From Pyrocephalus nanus (taxonomy: Eukaryota > Chordata > Aves > Passeriformes > Tyrannidae), in contig CM076264.1 of assembly GCA_038380795.1 (NCBI GenBank), positions 6,264,001-6,328,000 of the forward strand: a stretch of 64,000 bases of DNA, in the 5' to 3' direction. The notes beneath the pieces were generated by a model that was not told the origin of the DNA, searched no databases, and saw only the letters and a program-made list of their open reading frames with translations. Of this stretch, positions 11,926-24,572 are shown piece after piece (position 1 is the first letter of the stretch; every line of letters starts with the position of its first letter). The position numbers were made by a program, and so were the translations under genes.

Positions 11926-14900
11926 ATCGGAGGATGACACTTGCCAGAGCTGCAGTTCCTAAATCTTGCATTTAGGATAATTTTTAAGCACCTGCACATG
12001 AAGCTGTCTCATGTGTACAACTGAAAATCTTCTTATGCACACAGATACAATTTCTCAAAATAGGCTGGTGTATGTGACATGTAAATCCAGCAGTGAGCCC
12101 CACCTAAAGATTCATTGGTTCTCCGACCATAGGAAACTTTTACCAGTCTTTTTTTGGGCAAAATATCAGAATATATCACAAACTGCTCAAAAAGGGCACA
12201 GTAGCACCCAGGTTGTCTTTAGAGCACCCCAAAATACCAAGAAAGTGACAAACTGATTGGCCTTTGAAATCTGTGGAAAATATAATGCCAACAAAACTGT
12301 TACTAGCAAACCCCTTTTCTCCCTTAGCAGAAGTTATGGGTGGTCCTTGCATAAAGAAATTATTGGGAAAACCCTGGCTGCAGTTCACTTGCTGGCAAAT
12401 GCGAAACCAAATATCTGGCACCAGGTGTGAAAGTAGTGAGGCACCTCAACCCCATGGTCATTAGACTCTTGCAAGATTTCCAACTCAAGTAAGATTTCCC
12501 AGCTCACACCTCCTTCATCAGCCCTCATCATACCGGCTGAAATGATCTTGGCAGCGGTGATAATTATTCATCAGTTTCAATAAGTGTTACAGATGTATCT
12601 GAATCAAACACAGTGTGTAGCTTGAAGAACTCCCACCATGCCTGTTGAAAACTCTCCTCTGAGGACTGGGAGCTGCTCCTGCAGGGAGCAAAGGCCCTGT
12701 AAAAATCCTCCTCCATGTTTATCTTAAATGAGGATGCCCCACTGCAGCCAAGTGACCTACCAGCAACTCAAATTACCTTCCAGATAACTCAGCAAGGTGG
12801 CCTCATGCAAGTGCTTCATGTAAAATCCTTATTCTCCTAAAAAATAATCTAAACCACAGATCTGTAAGTAACCCCTCATCAGTCCCCACCCAGAAGCTAA
12901 AAACTTGGCCTCCAGCTCCAATGCCATTGACAATTTACTTGCTTGTCCAGCCATGCTTTTTCATTCCTCCTTGTATCAAATGTCAGTTCAGCCACCTAGG
13001 TCTCTGTCCTTCATACAGATAGCACATTGTTGGGAAGTGTTTACTTTGCCATATGCCATGACAATCCTGGGATGAAGTATCAAGCGACAGGCTTTCATCT
13101 GGATATAATTTATTCATTATATCCCAACTTCATATTAAAGAAAAAGCACTAGTGTGAAAATATGAACAGAAAACACATTTTGGTGATTGAATAAGCTGGA
13201 AAGTATTAAAGTTAAAAGCTCTTTACTCAGCATCATATTATTACAATAATATGCTAATGTTTCAGTCACCCAACCTCTGTGGGTCTTCTGAAACACCTGT
13301 AGAAATAAGTTTTGTGCTATTCCAGTGCTAACAAAGACACTGGGCTGAGTCACTCTAATTGCTCAAATTATCCATATGACTGAATTTTACAAGCTAATAA
13401 AACTCATCCTGATGTAAATATAATAAATACTTTATACAAAATACTGCAAATTCTATTTTCAACAGCTTCTTTCTATTTTCTTCCATTCCTGTTTTCCTGT
13501 TCCTCGGACTGCATTCAGTACCAGCTGCTACTCAGAAGACCCCTGATGCTGCTTGCTTTGGGATGGAAACTCTGAGAACCCATCACCTACTGTACAATGC
13601 AGAGTCTATCTTTAAAAACAACAGATACTGCAAAATACATTTACGTCTTCCCAAGGAAACCACATCAGTGAGTCCAGCTTCCTTTTTCACCACAGAGGAA
13701 GAGGCACCATTTCTTGCTATCTCCCTTTCCCTTTGTTAGGCCAGATCCATATTCCCAAATGTCATCACACCTCAAATTCACCTACTGGCTCTTTGCTTTT
13801 ACTGCCTTCCCCGAGTGTTTTGTCATCAATAACAGAGTCTGGCAAACCGTTTTCCTTGCCTAGCATTAACATCCCTGCTTTTATATTCATAATTGTGTCA
13901 TAAAACTGAAAGACAGTAAAAGTTTTACGATTTCTAAGGACAGGCCTGAGTGGCAAAACCTGCATTCTAAGTGAAAATTCTCCCAATTTAGGTGGTGTAG
14001 GGTTTCAAGCTCTACACATCTTGTTCTCTGTTCTAAATGATTACACATTCTGCTACTTCTTAAAAGATTTGTGAATATACTGAGACATTTCCATGTTTAG
14101 TTTCTGAGCACAATAAAGAAATGCAGCCATTAGAGGTAAAAACATTAAAATGTGATAATTCAAATGTTTGGTTGAAGAACCTAGAAAATGCTGGAAAACA
14201 AATAGGTCACTGCATCATTGAATTCATTATGGTTTTTTCCTTTTTACTGCATTCATTTTGGAAGCTTATGGTCCACATTTGTAAAGGATAACTAATTACC
14301 AAGCGAAAGAGTACAAACTAAAATCATGCAGCATTCCTGAAGCTGAAGAATTTATTATCAAATGGGTGAGTAGACCTAAATTATGAAAAGAGATATACCA
14401 TTAAAAATAAAATGCAAACACTGGCCTAATTTAATCACAGGCTTACAAAGGATTTATGATTGCCACAATATACAAAAAAACCCCAAACAATTCCTTCACC
14501 CTCTGCAAATCAAACAAATAAAAAAAAAATCAATTGAAGTAGAAAAGTAGAACATATATGCAGTGTAAGCATCTCTGGCAAAAACTCTTCCTCAGTTTTA
14601 CCAAAATATAACCACACAGCTTCTTTAGCCTTCTGAAGTATCTCAACGGTTCCACATCACTAAAGCCAGTCAGAAACTAGTTCCACACTATTAAAGTCAT
14701 TGAAATAGAACCAAACTCACCAGCTGATTATCCTATAAAATTTGGTCCAAGGCAGAAACACAGCATCCCAAAAGAAGCTGTCACAGGAACCTTCTTGGAG
14801 TGGTGCAGCACATGAAGAACTCCAACTGCCTGGCACAACCCTCTGCAGACACTATCCCATCCAGAGCAGAAAAAACAATCCCTCACCTACCCCAGCTCAG

Positions 14901-17500
14901 GGCCAAAATAAGATCTTCAAATTACCAGCACAGCTGGTGGCACATCACCTTCCCCTTAGGTCTCACCTGGTATGAGGAGGAGCAGCTGATTTTTCCAGTT
15001 TCTTTCAGGTGGGCACATTTCAGCAGGAAAATGAAGCAGACAGCTGGAGATGGTTCTGATTCAAAGCATTGCAGCTAGATCTATTGTAGATGCTCTCTCT
15101 GAGCACTTAATCAAAATTAGCAAATTTTTACTGCTAAAAGCCACACAAAATAAAATAATCACTTGATAAGGAACCCAGGTGGCATTATATTTTCCACAGA
15201 TTTTGCATTAGTATAAGATAGCAAGAAAAGGCAGGAAAACCAAGAGAAAAAACCAGAGTGAATCAATACTTTTGATTATATGACAGTCATTCATCCATGA
15301 AAACCTGGCAAGCCTGAATTACAGGAAAAACATTTCCTGCTTAATTGCATAGTTCAACAGCTTATACATATATATATGAATACACCTATAACTTTCTGGT
15401 TATGCAGAAAAATATAGAGTATGTTTCTAAACTGCTAAGTTTGCAGCTAAGGCAGCAGTTACAAGAAAGGGGATGCTCTTGTTCAGTCAAAAAAAGATAA
15501 TGGAAATTATTACAGTAGTTGTTCAGCTTTCTAAATTCTCACTGGAGAATCTAAAGGGGAAGTTAAGAGAATTTACATCTCACTGGGAATGAAGCATCAA
15601 CAAATGCCCTCTGTGACAGAATTTTAAAAATGCCTTCACAACTATGAACTACAGCACAATAATTCTAACGAGTCATATTTAATTAATGAAAATTCATTTC
15701 CAAACTTCTCCCCACACCTTGGTGGGACTATGTTTAGGCAGCATAAATGGCATTTTACAGCTGCTCTGCACTCTTTTGTTGAGACTGAGGCAATGCCCAC
15801 TAGCAGTCACACACCAATACCAAAACTATTCTGAAATTGCACAGTACACATAGAAGGGACTCTGCAGCATCCCCAAAAATTAATCCATGGAAGTTTTGCA
15901 CTTACAGGCTGAAGACAGTGGTGCCATAGTCTCAACCGGAATCTATAATCAAAATATTTACAGCAAGGAACTGAAGCTTGAAAACGTTCTGAAAAAGTGA
16001 AACAATGATTCCTAAACAAACAATTTGAACAACCCTGGAAATTGCCTAATGCCAATGAGTAGGTGCCCAGAACTTTTGAAGCCAGACAACTTTCACCTCT
16101 CTTAATGTGCTTTTACAATAACAAGTCCTTATGCTTGTGGTGACAGTCTCCATAGATCTCTTGAGCTCTGAATCATTTTCCATTCCTGTAAAATCACCTT
16201 ACTCCTCCTGCTTTTTATGCCTGACAGAAATCAGTAAGGAACTATGAATAACCACTTTAATGAGTATTAATATTATTATAAATAAATGGAACAAGAGAGA
16301 TGTATGTAGAAATAAATCTGTATACGTGTATATACAGATAAAACCAGATATGAAGATACTACCTTTGAGTGCTTTTTTTTTTTCCTAACGAGGAAACCAG
16401 GATGTCCATATAGCAGACACAGGAATAATGTTTATTGAAGAATGCTATAAAATGGAAGTCATCCCATTTTGAAAAAACTCACTCCCCCTCACACCGCTAG
16501 ACTGTCTAATTAACAATTACATTCTTTTGAGCATCTTAAAACCACAAGCAAATTCAGCCAGTTCTGCAAGAGATTTAGATGTATAGATGTTACAGATTTA
16601 ACAGAAACTCCTTGCATCAGGCTTCAGTGGGGTGTTCTTTTTCCTTCCTTTCATACACATGTTAAAATAATCATGTAAAAGGGCTCTCATACTGTGTCTT
16701 CAGATCTTTCAGGGGATGATTCACTCTATTCATTTTCACTAGGCACAGTGCTGCGTAACTTTAACTGAACATACCTTTTATATATTTAATGTGGATCCAG
16801 ACCAATCTGCAGAGACTGAATGACTCTTTGCTAACAATGCCAACAGACTGAAACAAAATACACGTGTAGGAAAGAGAGCATGGGTGAGGGGGAAGCGCTT
16901 GGCAGAAGGAAAGAAGCTTTTGGTGATTGGGTGGTATGTGAAAGAAACTGGGCAGCCTCCCACTGAATTACATCTTTCCATCTGCCCCGTTCCCACTCAT
17001 CAGTGTAGTGGACCCATACACCCTTCCCTGGGGTAAATCATTTGGACAGCAGAAGGAAAAATACAGTAGCTCGATCAGTACAACTGAAGGATTAGGGAGC
17101 AGAAAATTGGCTTGCAAAACTGACTCCACCCCTAGAGAGGATGCCCATATATATGGAAGGGATCTGCCTCATCTGTGCAAATAGGGTAGGATTTAAGCAG
17201 GACCTGCAGCAAGATACCCCTAACTATGTCATGAAGGTCCAAACAGTGCTTTGGTGAGAGTTAATCCTTCCCCACGTAGCTTCAGTCGTTGCCAGTCTTG
17301 CCTAAGGATTGATTGATTTCCTATCACTTCCTATTTTCAAGAGGCTCACAGGCAACACAATTTGACATTGAAACCATAGAGCTTTGAATGGCTTTGGAGT
17401 TACCATCAGTCATTTTCCTCCTCTGAAGCTGTTTTAAAGCTGTCAGCAGGCCTGCAAAGGAACTGAAGCATTAGGAGATGAAGTGGGTGCAAGGAATGGC
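11926..17500. other. Gene-free AT-rich DNA
   Basis: No gene or named repeat is supported. A minus-strand frame at 13765-13986 has a superficially protein-like composition (charged residues, few low-complexity runs), but it lacks a convincing splice acceptor on its upstream side and resembles nothing I know. Short AT dinucleotide runs occur near 15367-15378. No other structure stands out. Confidence 0.6.
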
Positions 17501-17509
17501 TGAGCTTTA

Positions 17510-17600
17510 ATTTGAAACGCAGATGCATCAGTGCTGGGCGCTACTTCAGCTTATCTAATCTACGCTAATTCCTCGTGATGTGGACACAGCAAATCTGTGC
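17510..17600. promoter_or_regulatory. Short CpG-retaining patch with GATA/homeodomain-like motifs
   Basis: Four CpGs fall within about 70 bases of an otherwise CpG-poor region. A GATA-type string (cttatct) is followed closely by two TAAT-type cores (ctaatct and gctaatt). This could be a small regulatory module, but motifs this short occur by chance and no promoter elements accompany them. Confidence 0.15.
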
Positions 17601-19366
17601 CTCATGTAAAACATCCCACTCCAAGAGACCACATGGGAGACCCCCATAGCAAATGAAGGAGATGCAGTGACAAGGTTGGTGGAGGTACAGATGAGTTATT
17701 CAGTGCAGCAAAAGCACACCAAATTGTCCTTGCCAGCTGCCAGTTCCTATTTTTATAGCCCTTTTAAACATATCAGTTTCCTGTCCCATGAAAATCAGCC
17801 AACTGATCGTTGATACCGCCTCATCCCGGTATCACTACAGTACTATCAGGAAGATAATATTATTTCTTTGCACACAAAAACAATTTTGAGGAGAAAAAAA
17901 AAAAAGGAATAAATAAAAAGCCATACTAGTAGTGAGTTCGGACAATGATGGAACTGCCTCAGATTTCTGGGTGACAAACCTCACTCCTCATGCACACACT
18001 GTGCTCTGTAAGCGGCCTAGCCCAGGCTTTGGCCATGCAATTTAAGGAAGAGGGAGTTGACAGCAGGTCCTCAGCTGGAAAGTTCCTTGGCAGTAGGGCT
18101 CCATCTGACATTTTGGACTAAGGATCAAATTCAATGTGTTACACAATCCTTTCTAGGAAATTTCACTTCATAACCAGAGTTGTCATTAAAAATCTCACGT
18201 CCAGAGAAGCTCAGGGAGAGAAAGAGAGAAGCTTCTCTGCTGGTGAGTAAAATCTTGCCTTTACTTTTTTTATTTTCTAACAGTGAGGCTACAGGTACTA
18301 GGAAAGACTACAAAACAAAGAGAAGATGTGTTTGCACAGTTATTTCCCAGGTGACATCCTAAGGAATCAAGGAGAGACTGGCTTGGATCACAAAGATCTA
18401 AGTATTTTCCTTTTTTTCTTAAGATATACAAACAAACTTAACCTAGAAAAAGAGAGAAAAGGAAGAGCTTCTGCTAGCTGTGAAGTCTGAGACATCATGG
18501 ATGGAAATGTCTCAAATCACTCACTGATTTAATTTCAGAGCTCTCCAAAGTGTCTTCATACCTTTATTTGGGATCCAGATATTTATATAACACTCTGGAA
18601 TTCATCGAAGACCACTTTGAAATAGTCACATGGCAGCCAAACTGTCTCGAGATGCCTCCCTAGAATTCAAACATACACACTGCATGGGAACTTCTTCTAG
18701 CAGGCTTTACAGAAGGGACCAGATAAAGCTGCCAAAGAAAATGGATTTAACAGCCAGAAGTATGTGAAAATAACCCCTAGAATTGTGCATTTTATCTCTA
18801 CTAGGGACATATTTTCCTTTCTTTCTTAATTCAATTTATAGTTATTTCCATTGTACTTTGGAAAGTTATTTTGCACCGAACCATTATTATTTCTATCAAG
18901 TTTTAGACAGACTTATTTTTGCTTCATTAAGTCATGTAGCAAGAGCACTAACTTTAATCGAGGGACTTTAGCAATTTCTTCTCTTAGTACATGCAGCCAG
19001 TGTCTCACCTCTCATGAAACATTCCACCATCTCTTGGTCAGTAGTTTTCTGTCGGTGCTATGATCACAGATGTGGTTTATACCATGTAGACTGTGCAAGT
19101 ACCGGTGGACTTACAGTATTCTTTACCTGCAAGGACTTGCTTGAACTGTTTTTCAAACAGATTTTCCATGAGCATCCCTAGGAAGAACAAGACTGGATGA
19201 ATAATTAGGGGAATCCAACACAGTGGGAGTAAGAATGGGACCGAAAACAAAGTGTCCTTTTCTAAGACTTGCAAAGAAAGCATGCAGAAATGTTTCTGTG
19301 TTCCCCAGAATCTAATTACCTGTACAGGGCAAGTTTGGAGACAGGTATTTATAGCTGTGGTTACTG

Positions 19367-19382
19367 TTGCTGCTGCTGCTCA
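19367..19382. repeat. (GCT)n trinucleotide run
   Basis: About five GCT/TGC units in a row. A short microsatellite with no sign that it lies in a coding exon. Confidence 0.8.
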
Positions 19383-20092
19383 ACAGTCACATTTAGGAAA
19401 TCCTCAGTGTTGTTCCACCTTTTCTTGTCTTCTCACTATGCCTACACTGGAAGCACCACTGCCAGCCACGAAGAAGAGAACAATTTCCAGACTCACTTCC
19501 TCTAACCTGTCCATATTATTTTCCCTCTATTGCAGGAGGAATCCACTGTATCTGCCATTTCAACAAAGAACAAGTCTAGTTTTCCTCTTCACCTCCTCAG
19601 ATTTGCATCAGTCATTCACTGTACGCACACTGTTGCACCATAACAGTTCTTGTAGTCGATCCCAGATGACTAATAATTCTGAACAAGACTGTTAAAAGTG
19701 CCTAAATATTTACTAGGGTTAATTGTCTTCCTCTATTAGTGTGAAGGCCTCTTACCTGGGATGGTAAATGCTTCTATGCCTTTAGAGCCTGGGGTTCTAA
19801 AGTAGGCCCCTTTGGCTAGTAACACTTGCAGGCAAGCTGAGCATTAAAGTCCCACTTTATTTCTGTACCTGGCTGGAGGATTTTATAAAATCCCTTAGCA
19901 CTTCAGACAATCATCTGTGCTTGTCACAAGCTGCCCTTGAAAAGCTTCCAGTGCCCATGACAGAAGAGTCAGGCACTGGCTTGCCAGTGCAAGTACTGGC
20001 TTACCACCCCTAATCAGCTCTCAGAGACATAATCAGAATTTACAAGGGAAACCACTGCACCAACCAGAGAGCCAAAGATCTCTGTCAGCATT

Positions 20093-20107
20093 AAAAAAAA
20101 AAAAAAA
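20093..20107. repeat. Poly(A) tract, 15 nt
   Basis: An uninterrupted A run followed by GAGCCCCCC. No polyadenylation signal at a suitable distance upstream. Confidence 0.9.
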
Positions 20108-20254
20108 GAGCCCCCCAAATGTCTACCCCAGCTCCTGAAAATTAGCCACAGCTGCTGCTAAAAACTAGTCCAATTCCCCAGGAAAACCACAGAACTGGCA
20201 ACTTTAAAACAGTGACAAACTTCCCCAAGCAGCTTTCAATCATGATCCCTCAAG

Positions 20255-20580
20255 GAGCGCAGAGCCAAAGCGGATGCATCATCCGTTCTCCGAGCAAACC
20301 TCATTGCAATTCTCTCTGCTGGCCTCCTCCACCGTCTCTCCCTCACAGGTCTCTCCAGCATGCAACAGTCAAGAAAGGAGTCATCGAAACTTTCCAGTGT
20401 GATTTTCAAGAAAAACACATTTTAACGTATTTCAGGTACACAGCCCGTGAACAAATGCACAGCAGTCACCGTTTTCCCAGAAACTCGGGGCCAAATTCTG
20501 AAGTAAATTGGAACCTTATGCAACTGTTGACTCCAGTGAGAGCAAACAGGTGTTATGTCAATTATCACAGATTATCTCAG
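20255..20580. promoter_or_regulatory. CpG-retaining stretch, possible conserved non-coding element
   Basis: Ten CpGs lie within about 235 bases (20255-20490), unlike the flanks. The first half is pyrimidine-rich on the plus strand. From about 20487 the string ggggccaaattctg begins, which resembles the end of an ancient amniote non-autonomous repeat, so the right half may be an old repeat relic. Frames of 123 codons (plus) and 60 codons (minus) overlap here; both look like by-products of higher GC. Confidence 0.22.
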
Positions 20581-20599
20581 TGAAATAGCCCCAATTTGG

Positions 20600-23264
20600 G
20601 GGTTACACTATGACAGCTTTGTAACTGCTTGACATAAAAGGTCTCACAGTCAACATAACCAGGCACAAGAGGCTCATCAGTGTTTTAGGGTGGAGTAGTG
20701 TACAATCAAAGGAAAGTAGAAGTGGCAAAAGTTTCCTCCAATCCAGCAAATCCCAATGACTTTTATCTCCAAGGAGCATGTAACAGCTTGCACAAGTTAG
20801 CACAGCGTAAGACTGCTCTGATATAGGCCAAGTGAAAGGCTCAGTGAGAGGCTGTGATAAAAATTGCCTAATAAAACCCTTGTTATCCAAGATGTTCTTT
20901 TGTTTTAGGAGAATCTGCTCATTCTTTGCAAAATTAGGCCATTGTTTCATGCCCACAAAAGCAAGTGAAACTACCTGCACTCTACAAAATTAGTGTGCCT
21001 TCTTCCTTCGGTGCTGAACAGGATTTCTGTCTAAATTCTACTCACCAATTCCTCCATCCCACTCCATTTTCTAAAGGACAAAAAATTACCTGCAACATCT
21101 GTCCCACTGCACTTGGTCCTATTTTTTCAAAAAGCATGCACAGCCTTTTAACTCTTTGATGTAAAAAAAAAGAAAAAAAAAAATGGTTGATTTCTTGTTT
21201 CCCTCTCCGGACTAAAAAGAAGGATCAAGAAGTTAAGGATTTTCTCAGACTCAAATGGCATTGCCTCTCAATCACATACATAATATTATTTGGGCTTTTC
21301 AAAATCAGTCTGGGGATCACGACTGATTATATTTAAACTTAGGGAGTTGTTTTGATTAAAGATGATGGAGCATGACAAGCAAACCTGTGGGACAGTAGAT
21401 GTAACAAATTAAATTGACATTCCTTGTGTGAGTTTAAGGGTGATTTCTACACCCTTTAGCTTTATAACATGAATCTTCAAAGGGCAGAGGCAGTGGGAAT
21501 TCAGCTTGATAGCCTGTTTCCTGATCACATACAAAGATAAGTCTGCAATATTGTTTTGCCTATTTATCAGTTTGCTGAAGGCATTTTTAAAGCATTTCAC
21601 TTACCCACAATTCAGAGAGAAAAGCTCCCTATTTACAGCTGAAACCACATTAAACTTCTTGAAAATATGGAGAGAAATTTTCACAGGGGCAGCAACAAAT
21701 TCTGCCATCAACCAGCCATATGGCCTCCAAAGACCACAGAAGCCCCACAAATGGAAAGGTATCACGGTAATACCTGCCCTGGCATTTAACAAATGTGGAG
21801 CCAGCCACGTCACACCGACAGGGATGTGGATATTTGGCAAACAACTTACCACAGGTAGCTGCTCCATGTGCTTTTAGTCAGGCTAGCAGAACAGCAGGAA
21901 TATATTTGCATATGACATAATCAGTCTGGGACAATATTTAAAACACAATTGTTAGTTGTTCTTAAAACCAGATGCTACGACATACAGCTGTATTTGGAGC
22001 CTTTGGATGCTGGCACATGTGCTGGATGGACTTCCTGCACACAGACAAGTGCTGGAAATGTTGCCTCATTAAGAGAAACTTTTCCCACATGCTCGGGGAC
22101 TGTTTGGAATTCCAGGGCTTGAGAGATGACCTCACTGTTAGGCATCACCTAATTTGAAACACAATCATGCCAGACAGCTTTCCATTATCACATTAGGAGA
22201 GTTTGCCAGTTCTTTCTGGCATTAATAGACAATAAAGGGGGTAATTGCATCATACCTCCCAAAGCCAAAAAATATTAATCCACGAGGGGAAATCTCTGAT
22301 GGTCCATTATACAGCACTTTAGGTACCTGTGCAAATACTCTTTCGTGGATGGACAGATGGACATTGGAACAAATTGATAACTAGAAGGTTTGCAATATTA
22401 GGTTTCTTTGTATTTAAAAACAAAACCTATTTATTTTTATTTTAAAAATCTATTTTTTCACATCTCCCTTATTCTTTAAATGTTTCGACATCAAACACCC
22501 TAAAAATAAGATAAAGACCAAAAAACAACTCAGCTGTAATTACATTAAGCAGCCTGATGAATTAAAATACTATACAATTTAGCTCACTGAGTAAGGATGG
22601 AGGGGAAAATATAAACAAATTTAATTAAAGTGCACGTTGTGTAAGTGCATTTTAAGAATATGAATCTTCCCTTGAGTCTTTAGAAAAACAGGAACAAAAT
22701 TAATCCTTCAGACAATTCTGATCAATGTAAAGGAGTACAGCTGGGATGGTATTGGTCCTGTATTTTTACTAGAATCTCTTAACTTTACAATTAATGTTGT
22801 TATGCAGTCACCCACAGAAAAACTTCTAAGTGGCTTAAAAATAAATTGCTCTCAGATGTGACAGTGATGTCCATTCTCTTGTGATTCCATTGAAAAATTA
22901 CAGGCAAGAACTTTATGGTGAAAACAAGGTTCAAGGGAAACAGTTACAGCAAATAAAACCACTTATCTGTTACCTTATGCTTTCTCCTACCACCCTGTAA
23001 ACCGAATATAACTGGAAACTAAATTATGAGTCAGGACAATGCTCACCAAAATTTTGTCTTACACACTAAATATTTCCACATCACTACCAACTTGACCCAA
23101 TAAAAATACAAGACTCAGCAGACTTCTGGTTTTGTGGCAGCTCAGAATCTGATCCATCACTCACAACTTCTGAAATACGAATCAACAGATTAAAAATAGT
23201 TCCATGCATACACGTATCAAAGACACAGACATCTACTGAAAGGTTGGTTACATAAAACCAGGTG
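20600..23264. other. Gene-free AT-rich DNA
   Basis: No gene or named transposon recognised. A bipartite A-rich run lies at 21163-21183. Open frames up to about 125 codons on both strands do not resemble any family. The interval 22390-22680 is particularly AT-rich. Confidence 0.6.
21163..21183. repeat. A-rich tract (A9 G A11)
   Basis: Two A runs separated by a single G. Simple low-complexity sequence. Confidence 0.9.
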
Positions 23265-23340
23265 GGTTTTTTTGTTTGTTTGGTTTGGTTTGGTTTGGTT
23301 TGGTTTGTTTGTTTGGTTGGTTTGGTTTGTTTTGTTTGTG
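23265..23340. repeat. (TTTGG)n / (TTTG)n tandem repeat
   Basis: A tandem array of TTTGG pentamers mixed with TTTG tetramers. The cleanest part is at about 23278-23306, with several perfect copies of GGTTT. The minus strand reads through it as a run of Lys-Gln-Thr-Asn-Pro-type residues, which is a translation artefact. It is a typical avian pentanucleotide microsatellite and probably length-variable. Confidence 0.92.
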
Positions 23341-24530
23341 AATTATAATGCAACAATAAAAATCTCACTTCTGAAAGAGGTTTAGAAACTGATCCAAATT
23401 AACAGTTAAACAAAACAAGAGTCTTTCTATTCCTTTCAACAGTCTTTGGATCAGCCCCTGATTTATTTATCAGCATCTATTTATGAAGACCCTCAGGGTG
23501 CCAACTTACTCATTAAATTCAATATAGATCAACAACAACAAAACATATCTTTGAGATTCTCATTCCTACACTTCGAGGAAACAGATTATCTTGAGCAATG
23601 TAATTAGTTGGTGAGTATAACTGTTGATTTCAGAAGAGTAACGCCTGGGTTTGAGCATTTTTCTGCATCTCCTGCCAAGCTCCATGGAGATATTTTATAT
23701 GAGATATTATTCAAAATCTGTAAGTCTGCTAAATTAAACAGGGGGCTCTGGGGTGTTTGAAAATTAAGTGTGGTGAAATCAGACACTTTTACCTATACAA
23801 CTTAGTGAAAATAAGCAGCTACAAAGCACACTGCACTTCATTGTTTCTTAGTTCTTAGCCCATTACTAAATTTAAAGCCAACACTTGGGTTTATAACTTC
23901 TTTCCACAGATTTCACATTTCTCATCTTATTTTCAGTGCTGGTTAGAACTGGAACCTTTTTCTGTCCTTTTTTTTCAGATGAGGGCTAAGAATAGACTTC
24001 CTCCTGTCATGTTATTAATATTCCTGCTTTGTTCCTTGATAGTCTCTGGTTTTCTATGTCACTTTGAACTGCTGTTCATTATTTTGTGACATTCACTTTG
24101 TTCTTCTGCTTTCACCTCAAAGAAACTCCATATACTTGAAAAGTTTTTTGAGATAATGGTATTTAGGGGGAACATTTGTTCACCTCACTGTAGGTTTTTG
24201 GTTTTAATACACATGGAAATCTCTTTGGTTGATTTGTTCAGATCATAGTGCAGTGCAGTCCACTCTTTTTACTTCTGGAAATAGTTCAGCCAGGCTTTAC
24301 ACTGATTTAATAGCCTATTACAGGGACATGTTTCCTAGCAAGTATCTCAGTCACCCCATTCCGAAACAGCTAATATTTTATTCCAATGCTTCTTTGAAGT
24401 TTTCTCTAACTAAACTATCATATTTACTAAAGGAGATAGTTTACAATAGCTGTAAAAGATGTCAGCAGAGGGCATCTTCATTGGGGCCTTCTCAAAGACA
24501 TGGTATTCTCTGAACATTTATGAGAATTAT
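23341..24530. other. Gene-free AT-rich DNA upstream of a long A tract
   Basis: No gene identified. The plus strand is T-rich at 23930-24200 and resembles a 3' UTR in composition, but contains no recognisable coding remnant. A 94-codon frame at 24229-24513 has no known relatives. A CTCF-like string lies at 24462-24475 and is listed separately. Confidence 0.5.
24462..24475 (+). promoter_or_regulatory. Weak CTCF-like motif
   Basis: The string tcagcagagggcat matches the core CTCF consensus CCASYAGRKGGCRS at 12 of 14 positions by my count, with mismatches at the first and last base. A single motif of this quality is common by chance. Confidence 0.15.
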
Positions 24531-24536
24531 AATAAA

Positions 24537-24570
<34 letters not shown>
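24531..24570 (+). repeat. Long poly(A) tract (29 nt) preceded by AATAAA
   Basis: AATAAA at 24531-24536 is followed, after only five bases, by 29 uninterrupted A at 24542-24570. This resembles the end of a processed retrocopy, but the gap between signal and tail is shorter than a normal cleavage distance. I find no coding remnant upstream and no obvious target duplication of the post-tail sequence gaaagctctc. CR1, the usual bird LINE, does not add poly(A), so processed copies are uncommon in birds. An expanded A microsatellite is the simpler reading. Confidence 0.85.

Positions 24571-24572
<2 letters not shown>

Larger units (their letters stand above)
17601..20250. other. Gene-free DNA
   Basis: Nothing recognisable beyond low-complexity runs: an A tract near 17888-17898, a GCT trinucleotide run at 19367-19382 and an A tract at 20093-20107. 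A frame of 147 codons on the plus strand (19252-19695) contains the GCT run, has no family resemblance and overlaps other open frames. A strong splice-donor-like string, CTG/GTGAGTAAA, lies at 18240-18249 and an acceptor-like TTTTCTAACAG about 35 nt later, too close together to bound a real intron. Confidence 0.55.

Noticed and set aside
13765..13986. Minus-strand frame with protein-like composition
   Set aside because: The upstream side lacks a polypyrimidine tract and acceptor, no relatives are recognised, and only 73 codons are open.
18240..18285. Donor-like GTGAGT followed by acceptor-like TAACAG
   Set aside because: Only about 43 bases apart, below the usual minimum intron length in vertebrates; probably chance.
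19252..19695. 147-codon plus-strand frame
   Set aside because: Carries a trinucleotide repeat, overlaps a second open frame, and has no recognisable product.
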